Under the pieces are notes generated by a model. That model was not told the DNA's origin. It did no database searches and saw only the letters and a program-made list of their open reading frames with translations. DNA of 64,000 nucleotides from Rhabdothermincola salaria (GTDB lineage: Bacteria > Actinomycetota > Acidimicrobiia > Acidimicrobiales > Acidimicrobilacustridaceae): contig NZ_JAJQXW010000001.1 of NCBI RefSeq assembly GCF_021246445.1, positions 1,878,168 through 1,942,167 on the forward strand, written 5' to 3'. A program made the position numbers and the translations under genes. Numbering within the stretch: the stretch's first letter is position 1; each line of letters begins with the position of its first letter. Of the stretch, positions 41,319 through 50,592 are shown one piece after another.

Positions 41319-43688
41319 TCAGTCGAGGCCGAAGGCCTCGGAGACGTCGCCGAGGTCGACGAACACGGTCTCGCCGTAGTTCTCGTCCACCCCGTCGTTG
41401 TCGGTGACCATCAGCACCCGGCCGTCCGCGGTGACGGCGAGGCCCTCGAGCTTGTCGGGCACCGCGATGCTGGCGGCATCGAGGTCGGCCAGGACGTCGC
41501 GCAGCAGCGTCTTGGTGACCACCGGCAGCGGCTGGCCGTGCTCGACGAAGGCCGTGGCGGCCACATCCACCGCGTAGATGCGCTTGATCCGGGCCTCCTG
41601 GCCCAGCTGGTTGTCACGCTCGACGATGGCCACCCGGCCGTCGGGGAGCACGGTGATCTCCGACAGGCCCACCCAACCGCCGGCCGGCGACTCGACCGGG
41701 TCGAGCTGGTAGGCGGCGAAGGCCCACGTGCCGGTCGCCACCTCGTAGCGACCGATCTTCACCTGGCCGGCGGCGTCGTCGGCCCAGCTGCGCTGCACGA
41801 CGGTCCACACGACCTCGTCGCCGCCGGCCTCGGTGCCGGTGACGGCCACGCCCTCGAGACCGCTGCTGGTGGCGTTGCCCACCAACGACGCGGGCAACGC
41901 CACCGAGTCGAGCACCGCGCCGGTGGCGTCGGTGCGCACCAGCAGGTTCGGGCGCGAGCTGCCGGGGTTGACCCGACCCTCGCTGGCCAGCCAGAAGCCG
42001 CCCTCGGGGCGCACGGCGACGCCTTCGAGATCGAAGTCGCCGGTCAGCTGGTCGGCGACGCCCACGCCGCCGACGGCGATGCGCTCGGTGATCACCGCCG
42101 GCGAGGAGCTCACGTCCACCCGGTACAGCCAGGACTGGGCCAGGAAGGAGTCACTGACCGCCCAGGCCGTGCCGGCGTCGTTCGGGTCGCCGGCCAGGCC
42201 GGACATGGCCACCCACGGGATCGGCGTGCCGGCCCCCTCGTCGCTGCTCACCAGCTGCGGGTAGGTGGGCGCACCGGGACGGAACAGGGTGATGAAGGGG
42301 CGAGCGGAGAACACGTCCTCGGGGTCCTCGTCGAACCCGTCGACCTCGGCGGTCACCACGAAGGTGCCGTCGTCGGTGAGCAGCATGCCCTCGGGGCCCA
42401 TGCCGGTGGGCAGCATCTGCACGAACTGCGGCGTGCCCGAGGTGACGTCGTAGACGCCGACCACGTTGGCCCGCTCGGCGCCGACGAAGAGCAGCGTGCG
42501 ACCCCGGTAGTGGCCCACGGCCAGCCCCTCGGGCTCGGCGCCCTTGTTCTCGGACCGGCCCTCCGGGTAGTGGCCGTGGCGTACCACCAGGTGCTCGAAG
42601 GTGTTGCCGCTGTCGTACTCGACGGTGCCGTCGATGTTGAACAGGGTGAAGCCGCGGCTGCCGCCCTCCACCCCGTCCTCGTCCTCGTAGTCGCCCTCGT
42701 TGGCGGTGACGAAGGTGTCGTGGTCGACCCACTTCACGGTGTCGGGCTCACGACGACGGTCGGTCAGCGAGCCGGTCAGCTCGATCAGGCCGTTGCGCTG
42801 GGGGCCCAGCTTCTCTTCGACCGTGTCGATCTGGTCGAGCGACACGGTGCCGGCGCTGAAGTCGTTGATGACGCGGGCCGTGCGCAGGTCGACGATCACC
42901 AGGTGGTTGTTCTCCTGGAGGGTGACCACGGCCTGGTTGCGACGGTTGATGTCGACGAACTCGGGCTCGGCGTCGGTCGGGGCGGTGTCGGCCAGCCCGG
43001 TGAGGTCGACGGTGCGCAGGCTCCACCGGTTGGGCTGGCCGGCGAGGTCGAGGACCTGCAGCGAGCCGCTGGGCAGCTGCGGGAGGATCCCGTCGTCGAG
43101 GTCCTCGTCGCGCTCGTTCTCGATCACGATGGCGCCGTAGCGGCCGCTGGGGGCGATGGCCACCGAGTCGGGCTGGCCGTCGAGCGGGATGGTGCGCAGG
43201 ATCTGACGGCTGGCGATGTCGATCACCAGCAGGTCACCGCTGGGGTTCACGAAGTCGGTGCTGGTGTTCACGGCCACGAGCGCCCAGCCGCGGTGCACGG
43301 CCACGCTGGTGGGGTCGCCGGGGAGCTCCATGGCGCCGAGGGGCTGGGGGTTGGCCGCATCCGAGATGTCGACGAAGCCGAGGCGTCCGGTGAGGCCGTC
43401 GGTGTAGATGGCGGTACGGCCGTCGCGGGTGACGTCCACGATCTCGGCCGACGTGGCGGTCATGGGATCGTCGCCGGGGAACAGGTTCTCGGTGATGAAG
43501 AACGAGCCGGTGTGGGCGAAGGTCGCATCCGGGCGAGCGGCGTGGGCAGGACCACCCCGCTGGCCGGCGTGGTCGGGACGGGCGGCGGCCACGGGCAGCG
43601 TGAGCGAGCCGGCGGTGACAGCGACGACCGCGGTGGCGGCGACGGCGGGGCGGAACCAGCGTCGACGCTGGCCTTGAAGACGGAACAT
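41319..43688 (-). CDS. Secreted esterase-like/phytase-like beta-propeller protein
   Basis: 789 residues. The signal peptide is FRPAVAATAVVAVTAGSLTL, cleaved near VAAARPD. The N-terminal 400 residues are a beta-propeller of choice-of-anchor-I/WD40-like type (AIYTDGLTGRLGFVDISDAA, DLLVIDIASRQILRTIPLDG, TFVTANEGDYEDEDG). The C-terminal half is the phytase-like domain (LEGVAVRPEGGFWLASEG, GLSEITVLPDGRVAIVERDN, KLEGLAVTADGRVLMVTDND). Homologues are secreted and some act on phosphate esters. Start ATG 43688 with GGGAG upstream. Followed by a multi-hairpin region. Confidence 0.9.
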   Translation of the reverse strand: MFRLQGQRRRWFRPAVAATAVVAVTAGSLTLPVAAARPDHAGQRGGPAHAARPDATFAHTGSFFITENLFPGDDPMTATSAEIVDVTRDGRTAIYTDGLTGRLGFVDISDAANPQPLGAMELPGDPTSVAVHRGWALVAVNTSTDFVNPSGDLLVIDIASRQILRTIPLDGQPDSVAIAPSGRYGAIVIENERDEDLDDGILPQLPSGSLQVLDLAGQPNRWSLRTVDLTGLADTAPTDAEPEFVDINRRNQAVVTLQENNHLVIVDLRTARVINDFSAGTVSLDQIDTVEEKLGPQRNGLIELTGSLTDRRREPDTVKWVDHDTFVTANEGDYEDEDGVEGGSRGFTLFNIDGTVEYDSGNTFEHLVVRHGHYPEGRSENKGAEPEGLAVGHYRGRTLLFVGAERANVVGVYDVTSGTPQFVQMLPTGMGPEGMLLTDDGTFVVTAEVDGFDEDPEDVFSARPFITLFRPGAPTYPQLVSSDEGAGTPIPWVAMSGLAGDPNDAGTAWAVSDSFLAQSWLYRVDVSSSPAVITERIAVGGVGVADQLTGDFDLEGVAVRPEGGFWLASEGRVNPGSSRPNLLVRTDATGAVLDSVALPASLVGNATSSGLEGVAVTGTEAGGDEVVWTVVQRSWADDAAGQVKIGRYEVATGTWAFAAYQLDPVESPAGGWVGLSEITVLPDGRVAIVERDNQLGQEARIKRIYAVDVAATAFVEHGQPLPVVTKTLLRDVLADLDAASIAVPDKLEGLAVTADGRVLMVTDNDGVDENYGETVFVDLGDVSEAFGLD

Positions 43689-43931
43689 GGGCCTGGACTC
43701 CCTTGTCGGTGGACGACGGTGAGTCCACCGCACCCGAATGGCGCCACGGCTGCGCCGACGTGGACGGCCGGCGACGACTCGACGAAGGATCGGCGAGGCA
43801 CTCCGACGCGGCGCTCCGACGACGACGCGGCGTGGTCGTCGACTCGCGATCCGTCACCCCGTCGCCTGGCGCCCCTCGACCGGCCCGGGCCGCTCAGCTC
43901 GCGCCGTGCCGGCTCAACCGCTCGGCGGAGC

Positions 43932-45545
43932 TCAGCCCGTGAAGCGGGGGGTCACCCGCACCGCGTCGGCCGGGACAGCGCCCCCACCTCGGGTCGCCGC
44001 GTCGCCGGCGCCAGCCACCGCCGTGGTGGTGGTCGGCGAGGCGGTGGACGGCGAGGCGGTGGTCGGCGGGGTGGTGGTCGGCGGGGGGTCGTCGGGGCAC
44101 CCGACGGTGACCTCGGTGTCGAGGATCGCGCGTGCCCCTTCGAGCCAGGTGACGACGACGGTCCGCGCCCCGTCGGCGTAGGGGCCGAAGGTGAGCACGC
44201 CGCCGTCGCTGTCATCCACGCCCTCGGCAACCACGACCCCGTCGATGGCCACGTCGTAGGTCTCGACCGACTCGTCGCCGATGGCGACCTCGATGGTGCC
44301 GCCGTCGGCGGTGCACACCGGCTCGGCGGCGGCCTGGGGCTCACCCTCGACGGTGATCGTGATGGTGGCCGTGGCCGTCGTGAACCCGTCGGAGACCGTG
44401 TAGGAGATCGTCTCGGTCCCCACGAAGCCCGCATCCGGCGTATAGGTGAACGACCCGTCGCCCGCGATGTCCAACGTGCCATCGGTCGCCGAGTCGAACG
44501 CGATCACGGCCAGCGGGTCACCGTCGGCGTCGGTGTCGTCGGCCAGCACCCCCTCGCTGGCACCGACGGTGAGCACCTCGCCGGCGTGCACCTCGTAGTC
44601 GTCGTCGACCGCTACCGGCGGGGTGTTCACCCTCACCTGGATGGTCACCGTCGCCGACGCCGTCGCCACCCCATCGGAGATCGTGTACGTGAACCCATCG
44701 GTGCCCACGAACCCCGCATCCGGCGTGTACGAGAACGACCCATCCAGCGATGGATTCACCACCCCGTCCGTCGCCGACGTGAACGAGATCACCGTCAACG
44801 CATCACCATCACCATCGGAATCGTTGGCCAACAACCCCTCACCAGCCGCCACCACCAACGGCGTGTCGGGAGGTGTCAGGTAGAGGTCGTCGAGCGCTGT
44901 CGGCGCCTCGTTGGTCACCGAGATCGTCACCGACGCCGACGCCACCTCCACCCCATCAGAGATCGAGTACGTGAACCCATCCGTGCCCACGAACCCCGCA
45001 TCCGGCGTGTACGAGAACGACCCATCCAGCGACGGGTTCACCACCCCGTCCGTCGCCGACGTGAACGAGATCACCGTCAACGCATCACCATCACCATCGA
45101 AGTCGTTCGCCAACAACCCCTCACCAGCCGCCACCACCAACGGTGTGTTGGCGCGCGTCGAATACACGTCGTCCACCGCCGTCGGCGCCTCGTTGGTCAC
45201 CGAGATCGTCACCGTCGCCGACGCCACCTCCACCCCGTCCGAGATCGTGTACGTGAACCCATCGGTGCCCACGAACCCCGTATCCGGCGTGTACGAGAAA
45301 GACCCATCCAGCGACGGGTTCACCACCCCGTCCGTCGCCGACGTGAACGAGATCACCGTCAACGCATCACCATCGGCATCGAAGTCGTTCGCCAACAACC
45401 CCTCACCCGCCGCCACCACCAACGGTGTGTTGGCGCGCGTCGAATACACGTCGTCCACCGCCACCGGCGCCACCGCCGCGGCGGGCGCGGCCGCCAGGAC
45501 CACGACGAGGGCTGACCCCACCAGCAATGCCACGACCTTGCGCAT
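43932..45545 (-). CDS. Secreted protein with four cadherin/Ig-like (Big_9-type) repeats
   Basis: 537 residues. Signal peptide KVVALLVGSALVVVLAAAPA. Four repeats of about 94 residues follow, each with a run such as PLVVAAGEGLLANDFDGDGD (putative calcium-binding loop), TSATDGVVNPSLDGSFSYTP and GFVGTDGFTYTISDGVE. The first three are nearly identical at DNA level (282-bp period, about 44640-45480); the fourth is diverged. A Cys-containing domain (residues about 405-470) and a Thr/Pro/Ala tail end in VRVTPRFTG. There is no C-terminal membrane span. GGGGAGGACCAG precedes ATG 45545. Probably a cell-surface or matrix adhesin-like protein. Confidence 0.92.
   Translation of the reverse strand: MRKVVALLVGSALVVVLAAAPAAAVAPVAVDDVYSTRANTPLVVAAGEGLLANDFDADGDALTVISFTSATDGVVNPSLDGSFSYTPDTGFVGTDGFTYTISDGVEVASATVTISVTNEAPTAVDDVYSTRANTPLVVAAGEGLLANDFDGDGDALTVISFTSATDGVVNPSLDGSFSYTPDAGFVGTDGFTYSISDGVEVASASVTISVTNEAPTALDDLYLTPPDTPLVVAAGEGLLANDSDGDGDALTVISFTSATDGVVNPSLDGSFSYTPDAGFVGTDGFTYTISDGVATASATVTIQVRVNTPPVAVDDDYEVHAGEVLTVGASEGVLADDTDADGDPLAVIAFDSATDGTLDIAGDGSFTYTPDAGFVGTETISYTVSDGFTTATATITITVEGEPQAAAEPVCTADGGTIEVAIGDESVETYDVAIDGVVVAEGVDDSDGGVLTFGPYADGARTVVVTWLEGARAILDTEVTVGCPDDPPPTTTPPTTASPSTASPTTTTAVAGAGDAATRGGGAVPADAVRVTPRFTG
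44640..45480 (-). repeat. 282-bp coding tandem repeats (cadherin-like domains)
   Basis: Three copies of a 282-bp unit with almost identical bases over long stretches, e.g. the block containing GAACGAGATCACCGTCAACG occurs in each. They encode the first three domains of the secreted repeat protein. Confidence 0.9.
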
Positions 45546-45604
45546 CTGGTCCTCCCCGTGCCCGGTGGCACGACCCTATGACAATCAGCGGGAGCGACGT
45601 CGCC

Positions 45605-45651
45605 TTGACATGCCTATGCCTCTTAGGCACACTGCCTATGAGCAATAGGCA
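45605..45651 (+). promoter_or_regulatory. Promoter with two TetR-like operators
   Basis: TTGACA (45605-45610) is a perfect -35. Directly after it lie two inverted repeats: TGCCTA-n7-TAGGCA (45611-45629) and TGCCTAT-n5-ATAGGCA (45633-45651), centres 22 bp apart. They would cover the -10 region and start site of the SRPBCC-TetR operon, consistent with autorepression. Confidence 0.75.
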
Positions 45652-45702
45652 GTAGCGCTCGAGGAACAGGCCCGTCGTACGAGCACCCGAGAGGACCACG
45701 TC

Positions 45703-46233
45703 ATGCGCCACCAGATCCGCACCCAGATCGACATCGACGCCACCCCCGACGAGGTCTACGCGGTGGTCGCCGACGTGGCCGCCTACCCCGAGTGGAACCC
45801 CACCATCGTCGAGACCGACGGCCACGGGCGCCTCGGCGAGAAGCTCCGCCTGCGCATGCAACCGACCCAGGGCGGGGGCATGACCTTCCGCCCGACGGTG
45901 ACCGAGGCCGAGCCGGGCGTGGCCTTCGAGTGGCTGGGGCGCCTCGGGGTTCCCGGGCTCTTCGACGGGCGCCACCGATTCGAGCTCACCGACCTGGGCG
46001 ACGGGCGCACCCGACTGGTGCACGGCGAGTCGTTCTCCGGGCTGCTGGTCCGCCCCCTGCGCCGGATGCTCGACGACGGCACCGCCCACGACTTCGAGGT
46101 CGTCAACGCGGCCATCGCCCAGCGGGTGGCCGAGCGGCGCGGTGTGGGCGCGCACCGCCGCCCCGGCCCTGAGGCCCCGACCGGCCGGAGCGCCGACGCC
46201 CCCGAACCCGGCCGCGCCGCCGGCCTGGTCTGA
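45703..46233 (+). CDS. SRPBCC-family protein
   Basis: 176 residues. The core (1-142) has IRTQIDIDATPDEVYAVVAD, VAAYPEWNPTIVETDG, PGVAFEWLGRLGVPGLFDGR and DDGTAHDFEVVNAAIAQRVA, the ligand-binding helix-grip fold. The last 35 residues are a Pro/Ala/Gly tail. GAGAGGACCACGTC precedes ATG 45703. The TetR gene begins one base after its stop, so they are one operon under the twin operators at 45611-45651. Confidence 0.88.
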   Translation: MRHQIRTQIDIDATPDEVYAVVADVAAYPEWNPTIVETDGHGRLGEKLRLRMQPTQGGGMTFRPTVTEAEPGVAFEWLGRLGVPGLFDGRHRFELTDLGDGRTRLVHGESFSGLLVRPLRRMLDDGTAHDFEVVNAAIAQRVAERRGVGAHRRPGPEAPTGRSADAPEPGRAAGLV

Positions 46234-46234
46234 G

Positions 46235-46915
46235 GTGGCGCGCAAGGTCGGTCTCGGCCTCGCCGACGTCGTCGACGCCGCCGCCGCCGTGGCCGACCGC
46301 GATGGCCTCGATGCCGTCACCCTGGCCACTGTCGCCACCGCCCTGGGGGTGAAGGCTCCGTCGCTGTACGCCCACGTGGCCGGCCTCGACGGCCTGCGAC
46401 GCGAGCTCGGGCGCGAGGGCGCCCGCCGCCTGGGTGCGGCCATGGCCGACGCCGTGGCCGCCGCCGACGCGGACGCTGAGGCGCCCGAGACGCCCGCCCG
46501 CGCCGCCTCTGCGACCGCCGGGACGACGAGCGGCCATCCACCCGGGCGCGCCAGCCCCGAGGCGGCCCTGCGGGCGGTCGCCGTAGCCTACCGGCGCTTC
46601 GCCCACGACCACCCCGGCCTCTATGCCGCCATGCTCCCGGCCCCCGACCCCGCCGCCGAACCCGAGGCAGCGGCCGACTTCGCCACCGCCATCGCCGCCC
46701 CGGTCGAGGTGATGAACCGCTTCGGCCTCGCCCCGGAGGCCACCATCGACGCGGTGCGCACGGTACGGGCCCTGCTGCACGGCTTCGTCGACCTCGAGCT
46801 GCGCGGGGGGTTCGGCCTCCCCGACCCGGTCGACGACACATTCGCCCATGCCGTCGACCTCGCCGTCACCGCCCTCGGTTCACGGGGCGGGACGCGTCGC
46901 CGACGGACCCGCTGA
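46235..46915 (+). CDS. TetR-family regulator (WHG-domain type)
   Basis: 226 residues. GTG 46235 lies one base after the SRPBCC stop. The helix-turn-helix is LDAVTLATVATALGVKAPSL followed by YAHVAGLDGLRREL. The C-terminal domain has YRRFAHDHPGLYAAMLPAPD and VRALLHGFVDLELRGGFGLP, the TetR_C_33/WHG type. An Ala/Asp-rich stretch (DAVAAADADAEAPETPARAA) is inserted between the domains. Twin palindromes in the operon promoter are the likely binding sites. Confidence 0.9.
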   Translation: MARKVGLGLADVVDAAAAVADRDGLDAVTLATVATALGVKAPSLYAHVAGLDGLRRELGREGARRLGAAMADAVAAADADAEAPETPARAASATAGTTSGHPPGRASPEAALRAVAVAYRRFAHDHPGLYAAMLPAPDPAAEPEAAADFATAIAAPVEVMNRFGLAPEATIDAVRTVRALLHGFVDLELRGGFGLPDPVDDTFAHAVDLAVTALGSRGGTRRRRTR

Positions 46916-47048
46916 GGGCGCCGACCGCTCGGAGAGCATCGTCGGGCCGTGACCGCGTCAGGGCCGGGTCCGCCACCGGCTCGGGGCGGCGGGCGGCCGG
47001 GACCGAGCGGGACAGGGAGCACCCGGATGGCGTCGCCGGCCGCGTCCG

Positions 47049-47951
47049 TCAGTCGCGCACGACGAGCTCGAGGACGTCGGGGCGCGAGTAGTGACCCGAC
47101 GGATCGAAGGCACGGCGACCGGCAGCCACCAGCGCGATGTCGAGGTCGGCGGTCACCACCCCGGCCGACCCGGTGAGCGGGCCGTCGACGACCTCACCGC
47201 CCGGCGCCACGATGGTGGTGTTGCCCTTCGACATCCAGTCGTCGGCCCCGCCGTAGATCTCGTCGGCTCCCGGGAGGTCCCGGGGCACGTCGCTCCCGGC
47301 GAGCAGAGCGGTGACCCCCACGACGTACACCTGCCCCTCCTTGGCGATGTGGCGCAGCGTCGGGACCCACTCGTCGCTGTTGTCCCACGTCGGTGCCAGC
47401 AGCACGTCGATGCCCTTGTCGTAGAGCGCGGCGCGGGCCAGCGGCATGTAGTTCTCCCAGCAGATCAGCGACGCGACGCGAACACCGCCGATGTCGACGA
47501 CGGTCAGCACCGGCCCCTGGCCGTTGGCCCACACCAGCCGTTCGGCCCCGGTGGGCACCAACTTGCGGTGCACACCGGCGACGGTGCCGGCGTCGTCGAC
47601 GTAGACCACCGAGTTGTAGAGGGTGCCGGACCGGACCCGCTCGGTCACGCCGAGTGCCACCCAGACCCCCGCATCCCGGGCCGCGGCGCACACCACGTCG
47701 AGATCGGGGCCGGGCACCTCGACGGACTGGTCCTGGAAGCGGGCGTACCACTCGCCGTCGCTCCACGGGTTCTGGCGCCACAACCAGTCGGGGTAGCCGG
47801 GGACGAACGACTCGGGGAACACCACGAGGTCGGCCCCGTCGGCGCCGGCTCGGGTCACGTGCTCGGCCACGAGGGCCAGTGTCGCCTCCCGGTCGAGGTA
47901 GGCCGGGGTGGCCTGGACGGCGGCGACGCGCAAGACCCGTGCGTCGCTCAT
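47049..47951 (-). CDS. Nitrilase-type carbon-nitrogen hydrolase
   Basis: 300 residues. The catalytic triad is visible: Glu in VVFPESFVPGYPDW, Lys in AGVHRKLVPTGAERL and Cys in VASLICWENYMPLARAAL. The CWENYMPL context is that of true nitrilases (branch 1) rather than amidases. These hydrolyse nitriles to acids plus ammonia and form helical oligomers. ATG 47951 overlaps the VOC gene stop (ATGA), so they are co-translated. The natural nitrile is unknown. Confidence 0.9.
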   Translation of the reverse strand: MSDARVLRVAAVQATPAYLDREATLALVAEHVTRAGADGADLVVFPESFVPGYPDWLWRQNPWSDGEWYARFQDQSVEVPGPDLDVVCAAARDAGVWVALGVTERVRSGTLYNSVVYVDDAGTVAGVHRKLVPTGAERLVWANGQGPVLTVVDIGGVRVASLICWENYMPLARAALYDKGIDVLLAPTWDNSDEWVPTLRHIAKEGQVYVVGVTALLAGSDVPRDLPGADEIYGGADDWMSKGNTTIVAPGGEVVDGPLTGSAGVVTADLDIALVAAGRRAFDPSGHYSRPDVLELVVRD

Positions 47952-48340
47952 GCCGGGGGCGCGAAGAACTCGAGCGCGATGTTGTCGGGGTCCCGGAACG
48001 ACAGGCCCGAGCCGTAACCGGCGTCGACGATGCCGCCGTGGTCGACGCCGAGCTCGTCCAGGCGCTCCGCCCACTCCTGAAGCGCAGCCCGGTCCCGGCA
48101 CGCGAAGGACAGGTGGTCCAGGCCAGGTCGTCGCTCGTCGAAGGCGGCGTCGCTGCTGCCGTCGGGGAACTGATGGAGACCGACGAGCGTGTCGCCGACG
48201 GACCACACCACATGCCGGAACGGGCCGGTGTCCTCGTCGAGCGCCGGAGCGGCGTCGAAGAGCCGCTGATACCACGGCACGCTCCGCTCCAGATCGGTGA
48301 CCGTCAGCGCGACGTGCGTGATCGTCGGGAACACCGGCAT
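47948..48340 (-). CDS. VOC-family (glyoxalase/bleomycin-resistance-like) protein
   Basis: 130 residues. A single VOC module: PTITHVALTVTDLERSVPWY with the first metal His, FRHVVWSVGDTLVGLHQFPD, PGLDHLSFACRDRAALQEWA and FRDPDNIALEFFAPPA with the final Glu. Likely a metal-dependent dioxygenase/isomerase or a binding protein. ATG 48340; the stop overlaps the nitrilase start, so the two probably act together. Confidence 0.88.
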   Translation of the reverse strand: MPVFPTITHVALTVTDLERSVPWYQRLFDAAPALDEDTGPFRHVVWSVGDTLVGLHQFPDGSSDAAFDERRPGLDHLSFACRDRAALQEWAERLDELGVDHGGIVDAGYGSGLSFRDPDNIALEFFAPPA

Positions 48341-48475
48341 GGCTCGACCTCTTCGATCGTCGTCGCGCACGAGCATGACCCATGCCTCGTCGAAAGACCA
48401 GGGATTGCTGTTGCCGGCGCCAGGGTGCGAGCCCGGGCGCGGGCGCGCCACCCTGGCTGGGTCGGTCCCGCGCGC

Positions 48476-49693
48476 CTACTCCCGCGAGGCGATGAGGCTG
48501 CGCAGGCGCGGATAGACCTGGCGCTCCCAGCGGCGACCGCTGAACACCCCGTAGTGGCCGACGTTGGGCTGGAGGTGGTGCTGCTTCATGTGGGGGCTCA
48601 ACCCCGAGCACAGGTCGTGGGCGGCCATGGTCTGGCCGATCGAGCAGATGTCGTCGCGCTCGCCCTCCACCGTGAGCAACAGGGTGCGGTCGATCGCGGC
48701 CGGGTCGACCGGGCGGTCGTGGACCCGCAGCTCCCCGCGGGCCAGCTCCCACGTCTGGAAGACCCGCTCGACGGTCTCCAGGTAGAACTCGGCGGTGAGG
48801 TCCAGCACGGCGAAGTACTCGTCGTAGAAGTCGCGGGTGGTGGCCGCGGCCGACACCTCGCCGTCGGCGAGGGCGGTGTACAGCTCGAAGTGGCTCTTGA
48901 GGTGCCGGCCAGGGTTCATGGCGAGGAAGGCGGTCAGCTGGAGGAAGCCCGGGTACACCCGCCGGCCCGCCCCCGGGAAGCGCCACGGCACGGTGGCGAT
49001 CACGTTCTGCTCGAACCAGTCGATCGGCACGCTGGTGGCCAGCTCGTTCACCTTGGTGGGGTTGATCCGGGTGTCGATCGGCCCGGCCATCAAGGTGAGG
49101 GTGCGGGGCACGTTCGGGTCGCGGGCCTCGGCCATGACCGCGGTGGCGGCGAGGCCCTGCACGCAGGGTTGGCACACCGCCAGCAGGTGGGCGCCCGGGC
49201 CGAGCACGCCGAGGAAGCGCACCACGTGGTCGACGTACTCGTCGAAGCCGAACCGACCGGCGGCGAGCGGCACCTCCCGAGCGTTCACCCAGTCGGTGAT
49301 GTACACGTCGTGATCGGGCAGCAAGGTGACGACGGTGTCGCGCAGCAACGTGGCGAAGTGGCCCGACAACGGCGCCAGCACCAGCACCCGCGGCCCCGGG
49401 TCGGGCATCGGCTTGGCGAAGCGGAGCAGATGACCGAACGGCGTCGAGTCGACCACCTCCTCGACGACGTCCACCACCCCGGTGGGGGTGGGCACCGCGT
49501 CGATGGCGAACGGGCGTCGCACGTGGGTGAGCTCGGTGTCGGCGAAGACCTCCTGGGCGGCCCACATCGAGCGCACCGCCGGCTGATCGCCGAGCCCGAA
49601 CGGCAGGGCCTTCAGGCCCCGGGCCGACATGCGGGCCGCCACCCGCATCGGCGCGAGGGCATCGGCGTGGGCCTGGTAGAGCTCGTAGAGCAT
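48476..49693 (-). CDS. phaZ: Intracellular polyhydroxyalkanoate depolymerase
   Basis: 405 residues from ATG 49693. MLYELYQAHADALAPMRVAA is the standard PhaZ N-terminus, and CAGGTG lies in front, so I prefer it to the in-frame ATG at 49843. The nucleophile elbow LLAVCQPCVQGLAATAV has a cysteine, as in Ralstonia PhaZ1. LTLMAGPIDTRINPTKVNEL, a segment with LLLTVEGERDDICSIGQT (Asp region) and HHLQPNVGHYGVFSGRRWER (catalytic His) follow. It mobilises stored PHA granules in the cytoplasm. The synthase and a phasin-like gene lie on the opposite strand 0.9 kb away. Confidence 0.92.
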   Translation of the reverse strand: MLYELYQAHADALAPMRVAARMSARGLKALPFGLGDQPAVRSMWAAQEVFADTELTHVRRPFAIDAVPTPTGVVDVVEEVVDSTPFGHLLRFAKPMPDPGPRVLVLAPLSGHFATLLRDTVVTLLPDHDVYITDWVNAREVPLAAGRFGFDEYVDHVVRFLGVLGPGAHLLAVCQPCVQGLAATAVMAEARDPNVPRTLTLMAGPIDTRINPTKVNELATSVPIDWFEQNVIATVPWRFPGAGRRVYPGFLQLTAFLAMNPGRHLKSHFELYTALADGEVSAAATTRDFYDEYFAVLDLTAEFYLETVERVFQTWELARGELRVHDRPVDPAAIDRTLLLTVEGERDDICSIGQTMAAHDLCSGLSPHMKQHHLQPNVGHYGVFSGRRWERQVYPRLRSLIASRE

Positions 49694-49867
49694 CGTCACC
49701 TGCACGAATCGAGCGACAAGGGACGCCACCGACGCCGGTGGCGCTGGCAGCCTGCCGCGCCACGAGCGCGATGTCACGACCTCGGGGCACTCGTCGACGA
49801 GATGGCGCCAGATCGCAACAGTGCGTTCATCGAAGGCCTCCATCTCCCGTCACATTGACCGTCGACC

Positions 49868-50533
49868 ATGGATCTCGTGCCCGAGGCGACGCTCACCATC
49901 AACAGCCGCAACTACGGCTCGTGGTCCCTGCGCGGGTGGCTGATGTGCCGCTTCGCAGGGCTCGACGTCCACGTCGAGGTCGTCGACAGCAACGACCCGT
50001 CCGCCCGCGACGAGCTCTTGCTCATGTCGCCGTCCTTCCTCGTGCCCCGCCTCGACATCGACGGCCTGGCCATCTGGGACACCCTCGCCATCGGCGAGCA
50101 CCTCGCCGAACGCCTCCCCGACGCCGGCCTCCTGCCCATCGACCAGCCCGCCCGGGCGCTGTGCCGGTCGGTGAGCGGCGAGATGCACTCGGGGTTCGCC
50201 AGCCTGCGCTCGGCGATGCCCATGAACCTGAAGGCCCGCCACCACGACTTCAAGGTCTTCACCGGTGCCCGGGCCGACATCGATCGCATCGAGGAGATCT
50301 GGGCCCGTTGCCTCGACCTCTCCGGGGGTCCGTTCCTGTTCGGCGACCGACCCGGCCTCGCCGACGCCATGTACGCCCCCGTGTGCACCCGCCTGGTCAC
50401 CTACGGCGTGGAGATCACGCCCACCAGCACCCGCTACGTGGACCGCGTCCTCGCCCTCGACGACATGCGGCACTGGGCGGCCGAGGCGGCCCGAGAGCCC
50501 GACGAGATCGTGGAGCTCGACGCCGAGTTCTGA
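49868..50533 (+). CDS. Glutathione S-transferase-fold protein
   Basis: 221 residues. The thioredoxin-like N-terminal domain has TLTINSRNYGSWSLRGWLMC with Ser/Tyr in the active-site turn, FLVPRLDIDGLAIWDTLAIG (cis-Pro and the Asp/Thr pair) and EHLAERLPDAGLLPI. The helical C-terminus has LFGDRPGLADAMYAPVCTRL. Actinobacteria normally use mycothiol rather than glutathione, so the thiol partner is uncertain. It is 60 bp upstream of phaC on the same strand and likely co-transcribed. Confidence 0.88.
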   Translation: MDLVPEATLTINSRNYGSWSLRGWLMCRFAGLDVHVEVVDSNDPSARDELLLMSPSFLVPRLDIDGLAIWDTLAIGEHLAERLPDAGLLPIDQPARALCRSVSGEMHSGFASLRSAMPMNLKARHHDFKVFTGARADIDRIEEIWARCLDLSGGPFLFGDRPGLADAMYAPVCTRLVTYGVEITPTSTRYVDRVLALDDMRHWAAEAAREPDEIVELDAEF

Positions 50534-50592
50534 CCCGTGGTGGCGACCCGCCCCCACGACACCCCCCCCCACCCCACCGAGGAGACGCGTCG

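Noticed and set aside
40665-45515. A plus-strand open frame of more than 1600 codons across the phytase-like and repeat-protein genes
   Set aside because: It mirrors real minus-strand genes; its composition is shadow-like (His/Arg/Gly-rich, no domains), and it crosses hairpins and two signal-peptide genes on the other strand.
49694-49843. A 50-residue N-terminal extension of the PHA depolymerase
   Set aside because: The family starts at MLY; the upstream codons have no conserved features and the ATG at 49843 has its G-rich stretch only one base away.
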